Origin: Zoogloea sp.
GTDB lineage: Bacteria > Pseudomonadota > Gammaproteobacteria > Burkholderiales > Rhodocyclaceae
Assembly (NCBI GenBank): GCA_016720685.1
Contig: JADKKC010000048.1
Coordinates: 1 to 31,836 of the forward strand
Length of the DNA: 31,836 nucleotides
Direction of reading: 5' to 3'
Part shown: in pieces, positions 20,594-27,420 of the stretch
Layout of the letters: every line of letters starts with the position of its first letter
Numbering within the stretch: the stretch's first letter is position 1
Translations under genes and position numbers: made by a program
Notes under the pieces: model-generated
The model's database searches: none
What the model saw: the letters and a program-made list of their open reading frames with translations, nothing else
Told to the model about the DNA's origin: nothing

Positions 20594-20902
20594 TTAACGA
20601 CGATTGACCAGCAGACCCAGCAGGAAGCCGACACCGGCGGCAACGCCGACAGCCTTCCAGGGGTTGTCATGGACATAGTCGTCGGTAGCACGGGCGGCGG
20701 CCTTGGTCTTCTGGACGACCGCAGCCTCGAGATCCTGCAGCTTGTATTTGGCGGCGGTGAGCTTGTCGTTGAGGCGCACGCGAACATCGGCCACCTTGTC
20801 GCCAGCCTGACCGGCGGTGAGCTTGAGCAACTCTTCGGTGTCGGCCACAACGGCCTTGAAGTCGGAAACGAGTTTGTCCTTGGTTACTTGTGCGTCGCTC
20901 AT
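20594..20902 (-). CDS. YqjD/ElaB-family (DUF883) membrane-anchored protein
   Basis: This 102-residue protein is mostly a charged helical domain (KLVSDFKAVVADTEELLKL onward) with one C-terminal hydrophobic helix (WKAVGVAAGVGFLLGLLV) ending NRR. That is the DUF883 pattern: a C-tail-anchored inner-membrane protein. E. coli members YqjD and ElaB bind ribosomes at the membrane in stationary phase; transfer of that role here is inference. The motif DNPWKAVGVA is highly typical. The ATG at 20902 has GGAG six bases upstream; longer in-frame starts up to 20986 add unconserved residues. It is the first gene of the yqjDEK-hpt row, so the operon promoter should lie in 20903-21000. Confidence 0.85.
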   Translation of the reverse strand: MSDAQVTKDKLVSDFKAVVADTEELLKLTAGQAGDKVADVRVRLNDKLTAAKYKLQDLEAAVVQKTKAAARATDDYVHDNPWKAVGVAAGVGFLLGLLVNRR

Positions 20903-21201
20903 GGTGATCTCCAGGGTGATGACTGTATCGAAGGCTAGAAATTGAAAACTGCCCAACCGCCGCCATTGCGACGGACTCCCATACAAAGGCTAATCCCAAA
21001 CCTGCCGGAAGGCAATTCAACGCGGCCGCGAAACCCTGCCGGCTGTCGGCGCCGGCCTGCCGCTCAGGCCGGATCCGGGAGGCAATCGGCTTTGCGGCTT
21101 GCATCGATGCAAAATACTTAGAAAGAATCGCCATTAGAATTTCTATCGTTAATTACTATTAAAGAGAAAAGGGCCGTCGGCCGTCAATTTGATCCCGGAT
21201 G
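20903..21201. other. 299-base gene-free stretch between the YqjD-like gene and xthA
   Basis: It holds the upstream region of the yqjDEK-hpt row and the 3' end of the xthA transcript. Bases 21100-21170 are AT-rich compared with the flanks. I find no convincing -35/-10 pair and no coding sequence; frames through it look like chance translation. Confidence 0.6.
21159..21182 (-). terminator. weak intrinsic terminator after xthA
   Basis: On the minus strand a short GGCC-GAC-GGCC hairpin is followed by CTTTTCTCTTT. The stem is only four GC pairs, but the T-rich tail and its position about 20 bases after the xthA stop support it. Confidence 0.5.
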
Positions 21202-21990
21202 TCATTCCACGAAAGGGTGGTCGTAATCCACGATGAGCGGCGCGTGATCGCTGAAGCGCTCTTCCTTGTAAACCTCGGTGCGCACGGCGCGTGCGGCAAT
21301 TTCCGGCGTGGCGAGCTGGTAATCGAGCCGCCAGCCGACATTCTTGGCCCAGGCCTGGCCGCGGTTCGACCACCAGGTGTAGCAGGCGTCGGTGGCATCG
21401 GGATGGAGGCGGCGATAGGCATCCACCCAGCCCTGTTCGTCCAGAAGACTGCCGAACCAGGCGCGCTCTTCGGGCAGAAAGCCTGAATTCTTCTGGTTGG
21501 AGCGCCAGTTCTTGAGGTCGATGGCCTGGTGGGCGATGTTCCAGTCGCCGCAGACGATGACTTCGCGACCGCTGGCCCGCAATTCGGCCATGCGCGGCAG
21601 GAAAAGGGCCATGAAACGGAACTTTGCGGCCTGGCGCTCCTCCGAACTGGAGCCCGAGGGCAGATAGAGGGAAATGATCGAGAGCTTGCCGAAGTCGGCC
21701 TGCAGGTAGCGCCCTTCGGCATCGAACTCGGCATGACCAATACCTTCGATGATGCGATCGGCGGGTTTGCGGGTATAAATGCCGACGCCGCTGTAGCCCT
21801 TTTTTTCGGCGCAGTGAAAGTGGCCGGTAAATATGCCGGGCTTGCTCATTTCCGGCGCCAGATCAGGGATCTGGGCTTTCAATTCCTGAACACAGACGAC
21901 ATCGGCATTTTGCCGGTTGAGCCAGGAGAGGAAACCCTTCACGCTCGCAGAGCGGATGCCGTTGAGATTGGCGGTTACGACGCGTAACAT
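21202..21990 (-). CDS. xthA: exodeoxyribonuclease III / AP endonuclease
   Basis: This DNA-repair nuclease of the EEP fold cuts at abasic sites and degrades 3' ends. The 262-residue protein shows every family block: VTANLNGIRSA with the metal-contacting Asn, VVCVQELKAQ with the catalytic Glu, GYSGVGIYTRK, SLYLPSGSS, CGDWNIAHQAIDL with Asp-Asn, GWVDAYRRLHPD, and the C-terminal RLDYQLAT and FSDHAPLIVDYD with the catalytic Asp-His. The ATG at 21990 (MLRVVTANLNG) is fixed by the conserved N-terminus; the open frame continues upstream on the minus strand without conservation. No good Shine-Dalgarno is visible. It is divergent from pyrE with 33 bases between start codons; a TAAAAT -10 for xthA lies inside the first codons of pyrE (22028-22033 on the plus strand as ATTTTA). 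Confidence 0.95.
   Translation of the reverse strand: MLRVVTANLNGIRSASVKGFLSWLNRQNADVVCVQELKAQIPDLAPEMSKPGIFTGHFHCAEKKGYSGVGIYTRKPADRIIEGIGHAEFDAEGRYLQADFGKLSIISLYLPSGSSSEERQAAKFRFMALFLPRMAELRASGREVIVCGDWNIAHQAIDLKNWRSNQKNSGFLPEERAWFGSLLDEQGWVDAYRRLHPDATDACYTWWSNRGQAWAKNVGWRLDYQLATPEIAARAVRTEVYKEERFSDHAPLIVDYDHPFVE
21962..21990 (+). promoter_or_regulatory. candidate pyrE promoter, overlapping the xthA start codon
   Basis: TTGAGA (21962-21967) and TAACAT (21985-21990) lie exactly 17 bases apart, matching five and four consensus positions. The transcript would start near 21997, about 27 bases before the pyrE GTG. The -10 contains the complement of the xthA ATG. Confidence 0.45.
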
Positions 21991-22023
21991 TTTGTGTAAC
22001 TTGGTCCATTTTTTGGAAACGAC

Positions 22024-22671
22024 GTGAATTTTAGCCGCAATTTCATCGAACTCGCCTGCGACAAAGGCGTACTCAGGTTTGGAGAATTCGTTACCAAGGC
22101 GGGACGCCTGTCCCCCTATTTCTTCAATGCCGGTCTTTTCAACGATGGCGCATCCTTCGGCCAGCTGTGCGATTTCTACGCGCGCACGCTGCTGGCTGCA
22201 GAGCTTCCCTGCGACATGCTCTTCGGCCCGGCCTACAAAGGCATTCCGCTGGTTGCCGGCACCGCCATGCAGCTTGCCGGGCACGGCCACAACCTGCCTT
22301 TCTGCTTCAACCGCAAGGAAGCCAAGGACCACGGCGAAGGCGGCACGCTGGTCGGCGCACCGCTGAGCGGCCGGGTGGCCATTCTCGACGACGTGATCTC
22401 GGCCGGCACCTCGGTGCGCGAATCCGTCGAAATCATCCGTGCCCACGGCGCCACGCCGTCGGCGGTGGTGATCGCCCTCGACCGCATGGAGCGCGGCACC
22501 GGCAGCTTGTCGGCCGTCCAGGAAGTGCGCGACACCTACGGCATTCCGGTGCTGGCGGTAGCCACCCTCAAGGATCTGATCGGCTATCTGCACGACAGCC
22601 CGGCCCTCAACGCCAATCTCGCCGCGGTCCAGCGCTATCGCGACACCTACGGCGTGACCGACGAGCGCTGA
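22024..22671 (+). CDS. pyrE: orotate phosphoribosyltransferase
   Basis: PyrE converts orotate and PRPP to orotidine 5'-phosphate in pyrimidine synthesis. The 215-residue protein has RFGEFVTKAGRLSPYFFNAG (substrate loop, given here as the first part of the domain), LFGPAYKGIPL, the flexible loop FNRKEAKDHGEGG and the PRPP motif VAILDDVISAGTSVRES. Length and motif order are standard for the proteobacterial dimeric enzyme. The GTG at 22024 is chosen because MNFSRNFIELA matches the usual start and GGAA (22015-22018) lies five bases upstream. It shares a compact divergent promoter region with xthA, a common arrangement in betaproteobacteria. The next gene starts six bases after the stop, so the two are probably co-transcribed. 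Confidence 0.95.
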   Translation: MNFSRNFIELACDKGVLRFGEFVTKAGRLSPYFFNAGLFNDGASFGQLCDFYARTLLAAELPCDMLFGPAYKGIPLVAGTAMQLAGHGHNLPFCFNRKEAKDHGEGGTLVGAPLSGRVAILDDVISAGTSVRESVEIIRAHGATPSAVVIALDRMERGTGSLSAVQEVRDTYGIPVLAVATLKDLIGYLHDSPALNANLAAVQRYRDTYGVTDER

Positions 22672-22676
22672 GCACA

Positions 22677-23402
22677 ATGCATCGCCACGCCCTGTTCCTT
22701 GCACTTTGGGCCGCACTGCCTGTGGGGGCCCAGACGCCCTCGCGGGGGTCGGTCTTTTGCTGCATGGATAACGGGCACCAGGTGTGCGGTGATGTCCTGC
22801 CGATGCAATGCTTCGGCAAGAGCTACCGGGAAATGAGCCCGCAGGGCACCGTGCGGCGCATCGTCGAGGCACCGCTGACGCCCGAGCAACTGGCCCGCCG
22901 GGATGCCGAGGAGCGGGCGCGGCGAACCGAACTGGCCCGCCAGCGGGCCGAGTTGCGGCGCAACCAGTCACTGCTTGAAACCTACTCCAGCGTTGCCGAC
23001 ATCGAAGCCCGACGCGACCGGGCCGTCGAAGGCGTCGACCAGGATCTGAAGCGGGCCGAAGGGCGCCACGCCCAGCTTCAGAAAAAGCGCGAGAGCCTCA
23101 GTCGCGAAGCAGAGTTCTACCAGAAGCGCCCGATGCCGATTCCGCTGGCCGCCGCCCTGCGCGAATCCGACAGCGAACTGGCCGCCCAGGCTTCGGTCAT
23201 CGAAGCCAAGAAGCGCGAGATCGACGCGATCCGCAGCCGCTACGAGCAGGACCGGCTGCGCTATATCAAGCTGACCGAATCCCACGGAACACCCCGCCCC
23301 GCTGATTGGCCACGCTGGATTGGCGCCACTGGAGCGCGCAAAAATCGGAATACGCAATTGGCATATTTGATTAGTAATCAAAAGCATTTCTTTCAGGCAT
23401 GA
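22677..23402 (+). CDS. exported coiled-coil protein with N-terminal four-cysteine motif (DUF4124-like start)
   Basis: I do not recognise a characterised family. The 241-residue product has a signal peptide (residues 1-19, ending PVGAQ) and a short region with Cys28, Cys29, Cys37 and Cys45 (VFCCMDNGHQVCGD), which recalls DUF4124-type periplasmic proteins. A long, highly charged helical stretch (about 60-195) follows, predicted coiled coil and rich in Arg, Glu and Ala. No lipobox is evident. The location is probably periplasmic; the function is unknown. It begins six bases after pyrE. The last 20 or so codons (from about 23338) drop sharply in GC and contain a palindrome at 23366-23382, so the natural stop may lie earlier and the current end may reflect an indel or real intergenic DNA. 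Confidence 0.7.
   Translation: MHRHALFLALWAALPVGAQTPSRGSVFCCMDNGHQVCGDVLPMQCFGKSYREMSPQGTVRRIVEAPLTPEQLARRDAEERARRTELARQRAELRRNQSLLETYSSVADIEARRDRAVEGVDQDLKRAEGRHAQLQKKRESLSREAEFYQKRPMPIPLAAALRESDSELAAQASVIEAKKREIDAIRSRYEQDRLRYIKLTESHGTPRPADWPRWIGATGARKNRNTQLAYLISNQKHFFQA
23366..23382. repeat. 17-base palindrome at the end of the coiled-coil gene
   Basis: TTTGATT-AGT-AATCAAA has perfect seven-base arms within the AT-rich final codons of the preceding gene. It could be an operator-like site or part of a transcription end; it is followed by GCATTTCTTTC, which is mildly T-rich. Confidence 0.45.
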
Positions 23403-23690
23403 CATTTCCGCATTCCTTTGCCGGCAAGTGTTTCGCCAATGATTCCTGCAACACGGCGAGCAAGACTTTCTGACATTTGCATTCGGGGAAATGGTTCTGG
23501 AATGAAAACAAGAGTGTCAGGTGGGGCTTGCAGGCTCCGGGGAGACGACAGGGTTTGTGGTCGCCGATTTAGTGCGTGATAAACTTTGCCGATCGCAAGA
23601 TATCAGCGATACCGGTATTTAATACCGGGCAGTCAAGGCTGTATCCAGTACATCATTGAATCCCGTATCCGGCCGCACAGACCCTTCGCC
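23403..23690. other. 288-base gene-free stretch upstream of gloC
   Basis: Lower in GC than its neighbours. It holds no convincing frame. The one clear structure is the perfect palindrome at 23612-23628, described separately. Confidence 0.6.
23612..23628. promoter_or_regulatory. perfect 17-base palindrome, candidate operator of the gloC-like gene
   Basis: CCGGTATT-T-AATACCGG has exact eight-base arms around one central base, 62 bases before the ATG at 23691. Such symmetry with an AT core is typical of sites for homodimeric repressors and would overlap the promoter region. I cannot name the regulator from the sequence. Confidence 0.5.
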
Positions 23691-24332
23691 ATGCTCCAGT
23701 ACAAGATTGTTCCCGTTACGCCCTTCGAACAGAATTGCTCGCTGCTTTGGTGCGATGTCACGCGCAAGGCGGCAGTGGTCGATCCCGGCGGTGACCTGGA
23801 GCGCATCCTCGATGCGGCAGGGCAGCTGGGGCTCGATGTCGAAAAGATCCTCCTGACCCACGGGCACATCGACCACGCCGGCGGCACCGCGGCGCTCGCC
23901 CGCCAGCTGGGCGTGGTGATCGAGGGCCCCGAGCGGGAAGACAGTTTCTGGATCGATGCGCTGCCCCAGCAGAGCAAGATGTTCGGCTTTCCGCAGGTCG
24001 AGGCTTTCACGCCTGACCGCTGGCTGGTCGACGGTGATGTCGTCAGCATCGGCCAGGAAACCCTGGACGTGCTGCATTGCCCCGGCCATACGCCGGGACA
24101 CGTGGTTTTCTTCAGCGCCTCGGCGCGACTGGCGGTAGTGGGTGATGTGCTGTTTGCCGGCTCAATCGGCCGAACCGATTTCCCGCGCGGCAATCACGCT
24201 GCACTCGTGAATTCGATCCGTCACAAACTCTGGCCGCTGGGCAAGGATGTGGCTTTCATTCCCGGCCATGGGCCGATGTCGAATTTCGGCGAGGAACGTG
24301 AAAGCAATCCTTATGTGGGTGACTATGCGTGA
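23691..24332 (+). CDS. gloC: metallo-beta-lactamase-fold hydrolase, GloC/YcbL-like (glyoxalase II type)
   Basis: This 213-residue soluble hydrolase has the metal-binding signature THGHIDHAGG (HxHxDH), HCPGHTPGHVVFFS, the bridging Asp in VVGDVLFAGSIGR, and IPGHGPMS. The sequence follows E. coli YcbL (GloC) closely along its length, including PVTPFEQNCSLLWC, GPEREDSFW, SKMFGF and FTPDRWL. GloC hydrolyses S-lactoylglutathione in methylglyoxal removal; persulfide dioxygenase activity is less likely given the YcbL-like features. The ATG at 23691 (MLQYKIVPVTPF) matches the family start; the frame upstream to 23586 crosses the palindrome and is not conserved. No Shine-Dalgarno stands out. The gene ends 86 bases before a response regulator on the same strand. 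Confidence 0.85.
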   Translation: MLQYKIVPVTPFEQNCSLLWCDVTRKAAVVDPGGDLERILDAAGQLGLDVEKILLTHGHIDHAGGTAALARQLGVVIEGPEREDSFWIDALPQQSKMFGFPQVEAFTPDRWLVDGDVVSIGQETLDVLHCPGHTPGHVVFFSASARLAVVGDVLFAGSIGRTDFPRGNHAALVNSIRHKLWPLGKDVAFIPGHGPMSNFGEERESNPYVGDYA

Positions 24333-24366
24333 AATTCCATTTGGCATTAATTAGTCCAAATGAATT
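24333..24366. repeat. AT-rich inverted repeat between gloC and the response regulator
   Basis: AATTC(C)ATTTGG and CCAAATGAATT pair over eleven positions with one bulged C around an eleven-base loop. The stem is AT-rich and starts right at the gloC stop. No T-run follows, so an operator (for example for autoregulation) is as likely as a transcript end. Confidence 0.4.
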
Positions 24367-24418
24367 GATGTGTGGTTTTGAATTAGCGTGCTTCATTTCT
24401 CGATAAAGGTAGACCAGC

Positions 24419-25147
24419 GTGCGATTCGCTATTCTCGAAGACGATCCGGCCCAAATGGAAGTCCTGACGGGCTGGCTGAGGGAAGCCGGGCACGATGTGC
24501 ATGGTTTCGGACTGGCGCGTGAGCTGATGCGCGTCGCAAGCCGCGAAAGCTTCGACCTGTTCCTGGTGGACTGGGTGCTGCCCGACCTGACCGGCGAGCA
24601 GGTGCTGCGCTGGCTGCGGGTAGAACGCGGCAACGACACGCCGGCGATTTTCATCACCTCCCGCGATGCGGAAGAGGACATCGCCAATGCCTTCAGCGCC
24701 GGCGCCGACGATTACCTGATCAAGCCGCCACGTCGCATCGAACTGCTGTCACGCATCGAGGCGGTGATGCGCCGCGCCCAGCCGCGCAATACCAACCAGA
24801 CGCTGGTGGTGGAGCCCTACCATTTCGACCTGGCCCGCAAACAGCTGACCATGGACGGCGCCGCCGTTGAAATGACCGACAAGGAATTCGAGCTGGCGGC
24901 TTTCCTGTTCCGCAACCTGGGGCGCCTGCTGTCCCGCGGACACCTGCTCGAAGCCGTTTGGGGGCGCAACCCCGACCTGGCGACGCGGACTGTCGATACC
25001 CACATCAGTCGCGTGCGCAGCAAGCTGAACCTGCGCCCCGAAAACGGCTTCCGGCTCACGCCGACCTACAACTTCGGCTACCGGCTGGAGAAGACCGACC
25101 CGTCCGAGTCTCCCCTTGGCACAACGACGGTGTCGTCGCCGGCCTGA
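24419..25147 (+). CDS. OmpR/PhoB-family response regulator
   Basis: This DNA-binding response regulator has 242 residues. The receiver domain (1-120) has the acidic pair Asp8-Asp9, phospho-acceptor Asp51 (FLVDWVLPDLTG), Thr80 and Lys102 (DDYLIKPP). The C-terminal winged-helix domain (about 130-230) contains MTDKEFELAAFLFRNLGRLLSR and the recognition helix TRTVDTHISRVRSKL, ending with the wing YNFGYRLE. The GTG at 24419 is the only sensible start, since the receiver begins at residue 2 (RFAILEDD); AAAGG lies about ten bases upstream. No histidine kinase is adjacent. The nearest is the CHASE2 kinase at 27417-29747, with mscL (opposite strand) and a LysM-FecR gene between, so pairing is a reasonable but unproven inference. 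Confidence 0.92.
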   Translation: MRFAILEDDPAQMEVLTGWLREAGHDVHGFGLARELMRVASRESFDLFLVDWVLPDLTGEQVLRWLRVERGNDTPAIFITSRDAEEDIANAFSAGADDYLIKPPRRIELLSRIEAVMRRAQPRNTNQTLVVEPYHFDLARKQLTMDGAAVEMTDKEFELAAFLFRNLGRLLSRGHLLEAVWGRNPDLATRTVDTHISRVRSKLNLRPENGFRLTPTYNFGYRLEKTDPSESPLGTTTVSSPA

Positions 25148-25154
25148 TCCTTCC

Positions 25155-25178
25155 CGGGGTTCCTGGTCGGGAACCCCG
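25155..25178. terminator. bidirectional hairpin between the response regulator and mscL
   Basis: A perfect nine-base stem (CGGGGTTCC with GGAACCCCG) around a six-base loop lies midway between two convergent stop codons. T-tracts are weak on both strands, but position and stem stability support a shared terminator. Confidence 0.65.
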
Positions 25179-25189
25179 TCCTGCCGCGC

Positions 25190-25612
25190 TTACTTCTTCA
25201 GCGCGTCACGGATTTCCCGCAGCAGTTTCACCTCATCCGACTCGGCCGGCGGGGCTTCCGGGGCCGGAGCAGGCTCGGCACGCTTCATCTTGTTCATGGC
25301 CTTGATGGCCACGAAGATGGCCATCGCGACGATCAGGAAATCGATCACCGAGTTGACGAAGACCCCATATTTGAACAGCGGGGCGCCGGCTTTCTCGGCG
25401 GCTTCCATGGTTTCGAAGGTCTTGTCGCCGAGATTCAGGTAGAGATGCTTGAAATCGACGCCTCCCAGCAGCTTGCCGATGACCGGCATCAGCAAGTCCT
25501 TGACGAGGGAGTCGACGATTTTTCCGAACGCACCACCGATAATGACGCCAACCGCGAGGTCGACGACATTGCCCTTCATCGCAAATTCCTTGAATTCCTG
25601 GATAAAGCTCAT
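25190..25612 (-). CDS. mscL: large-conductance mechanosensitive channel
   Basis: MscL is the inner-membrane pentamer that opens under membrane tension to relieve osmotic downshock. The 140-residue protein matches E. coli MscL throughout: the N-terminal amphipathic MSFIQEFKEFAMKGNVVDLA, the first helix VGVIIGGAFGKIVDSLVKDLLMP, a periplasmic loop, the second helix YGVFVNSVIDFLIVAMAIF and the C-terminal bundle SDEVKLLREIRDALKK. The ATG at 25612 has AGGAG six bases upstream. It is a single gene, convergent with the response regulator and divergent from the LysM-FecR gene across 230 bases. Nothing is unusual in the coding sequence. Confidence 0.96.
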   Translation of the reverse strand: MSFIQEFKEFAMKGNVVDLAVGVIIGGAFGKIVDSLVKDLLMPVIGKLLGGVDFKHLYLNLGDKTFETMEAAEKAGAPLFKYGVFVNSVIDFLIVAMAIFVAIKAMNKMKRAEPAPAPEAPPAESDEVKLLREIRDALKK

Positions 25613-25779
25613 TGATTGCTCCTTTGCAAAAAATTGGGAAACCGAACACTGAAAGAGTGTCGAAATTGCCGGACTGTTGCAAGAAGCCGGCATTTCGCGC
25701 CCATCATATGAGCGTCCTGATGCAGAAGGGCGCTGTTTTTGGCACGCAAGGACACAGTTATGAGCAAGTTTGCGAAGTT

Positions 25780-25810
25780 TTGCACCCTGCCCAAGACCTC
25801 AAACTAATAT
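25780..25810 (+). promoter_or_regulatory. possible promoter of the LysM-FecR / CHASE2 kinase operon
   Basis: TTGCAC (25780-25785) and TAATAT (25805-25810) resemble -35 and -10 elements, but the 19-base spacer is longer than ideal. The predicted start near 25817 gives a leader of about 26 bases before the GTG at 25843. The 230-base gap from 25613 also holds a small inverted repeat (ACACT-GAAAG-AGTGT, near 25647-25661). Confidence 0.3.
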
Positions 25811-25842
25811 ATTTCCCCCAATAGGTCCGAAAGATAACGCCC

Positions 25843-27420
25843 GTGGTTTGCTACTCCTTCCGAATTCTTGGCGTTGCTGCAGGCCTGCTGGCCGGCGGGA
25901 GTGCGCTTGCGGCCGATCTCGAGGTCATTTACACGACCCGCGCCGGCGATACCCTGATCGGCCTTGAAAAGCGCTTCCTCGCCGCGCCCTTCGGCTGGAA
26001 GGGCCTGAAGGTCCATAACGGCAGCGTCAACCCCTTGCGCGTCCCTGTCGGTTCGCAGTTGCGGATTCCCGAGCGCTGGCTGCGTGTCGAACCCCGCACC
26101 GCGCGCGTCGTGGCGCTGCAGGGTGATGTGAGCGTGGACGGGCGCGCCCTGGCGCTCGATTCGAAAGTTCCGGCCGGCGCCCTGCTGCGCACCGGCGAGG
26201 GCGCCTTCATCACGCTCCTCATGCCCGACGAATCGCGCCTGACCGTGCAACCGCAAAGCGTGGCGCGCTTCACCAAGGTTCAGGGCCTCCAGGGTTTCGA
26301 AGGCCAGACTACCGAAGTCTCACTCGAACACGGCCGCGTCGAAACCCACGCAGCGGCCCAGCGCGGGCCTGCGGCCCGTTACCAGATCCGCACCCCGACC
26401 ACCACCGTGAGCGTGCGCGGCACCGAGTTCCGGGTCGGCGCCGACCCCGTGGCGCACTCGGCCCAGGCGGAAGTGACCGGCGGCGAGGTTCGCCTGAGCC
26501 CGGTCGACGGTGGCGCGGCAAAGGCACTGCCAGCCGGTTACGGCGTGGTCGCCAAGGCCGGCGCGCCGATTCCGGCGCCGCGTCCGCTGCTCCCGGCACC
26601 GACCCTGACGGCGCTGCCCGACCGCTTTGAACGGGTCGAGTTGAGCCTGCCCTTTGCGCCGGTGGATAAAGCCGTCGCCTACCGTGCCCAGATCGCCCGC
26701 GACCCCAAGTTTGCCGATGTGGTCGCGGATACAGTCTTCAACACGCCGCCCGCGCGTTTCGGTACGCTGCCGGACGGCGCCTGGTGGCTGCGTGTGCGGG
26801 CCGTCGACGAGGCCGGGCTCGAGGGTTTCGACGCCGAACATGCCTTCACGCTGCGCGCCCGCCCCGAGCCGCCCAAGGCACTCGACACCGAACGCGGAAC
26901 CCTCGCCTGGAGCCCGGCCGCCGAAGCTGCGCGCTACCGGCTGCAAATCGCCGACCAGCCCGGCTTCACCACGCTGCTCGCCGACCGCCAGACCGCAGCC
27001 CTGGCGGCCGACCCCGGCCTGCCGGCGGGCCGCTACCAGTGGCGCATCGCCAGCCTGCGCGCCAGCGGTGAGCAGGGGCCGTGGAGCGACGCCCATCCCC
27101 TCGTCGTGCGCCAGGCGCCGCAGGCAGCCAGCCTCACCATCTACAACCGGCGGATGCGCTTTGCCTGGCCCGGCAGCGCCGGGCAGATCTACGACGTGCA
27201 GCTTGCGCGTGACGAAGCCTTCACCGACCTGCTGGTGGACCAGCGGATCGGCGAAGCCGCCCTGACGGTACTCGAACCCACCGGCGGCACCTACTACCTG
27301 CGCAGGCGGGCCACCGATCCAGACGGCGGCACCAGCCCCTGGTCAGGCGTCCAGACGCTCCGCCAGATCTTCCTGCTGCCAGTCTGGAGCCTCTCCGCTC
27401 CTGCCGCCGCGCAACCGTGA
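25843..27420 (+). CDS. exported LysM-FecR protein with Ig/fibronectin-like repeats
   Basis: This 525-residue periplasmic protein has a signal peptide (1-24, ending SALAA), a LysM-type domain (about 28-75; TRAGDTLIGLEKRFL to GSQLRIPERWL) expected to bind peptidoglycan, and a FecR domain (about 85-195; GEGAFITLLMPDESRLTV and TPTTTVSVRGTEFRV). Three or so beta-sandwich repeats of fibronectin type III character (about 255-510) follow, recognisable by repeats of AxYRxQIAxxPxF and LPxGxYxWRI patterns. FecR domains usually relay signals from outer-membrane receptors to anti-sigma systems, but no sigma factor or TonB receptor is here. The GTG start is weakly supported (no clear Shine-Dalgarno). Its stop overlaps the GTG of the kinase gene (GTGA), so the two are translationally coupled and likely act together. 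Confidence 0.85.
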   Translation: MVCYSFRILGVAAGLLAGGSALAADLEVIYTTRAGDTLIGLEKRFLAAPFGWKGLKVHNGSVNPLRVPVGSQLRIPERWLRVEPRTARVVALQGDVSVDGRALALDSKVPAGALLRTGEGAFITLLMPDESRLTVQPQSVARFTKVQGLQGFEGQTTEVSLEHGRVETHAAAQRGPAARYQIRTPTTTVSVRGTEFRVGADPVAHSAQAEVTGGEVRLSPVDGGAAKALPAGYGVVAKAGAPIPAPRPLLPAPTLTALPDRFERVELSLPFAPVDKAVAYRAQIARDPKFADVVADTVFNTPPARFGTLPDGAWWLRVRAVDEAGLEGFDAEHAFTLRARPEPPKALDTERGTLAWSPAAEAARYRLQIADQPGFTTLLADRQTAALAADPGLPAGRYQWRIASLRASGEQGPWSDAHPLVVRQAPQAASLTIYNRRMRFAWPGSAGQIYDVQLARDEAFTDLLVDQRIGEAALTVLEPTGGTYYLRRRATDPDGGTSPWSGVQTLRQIFLLPVWSLSAPAAAQP

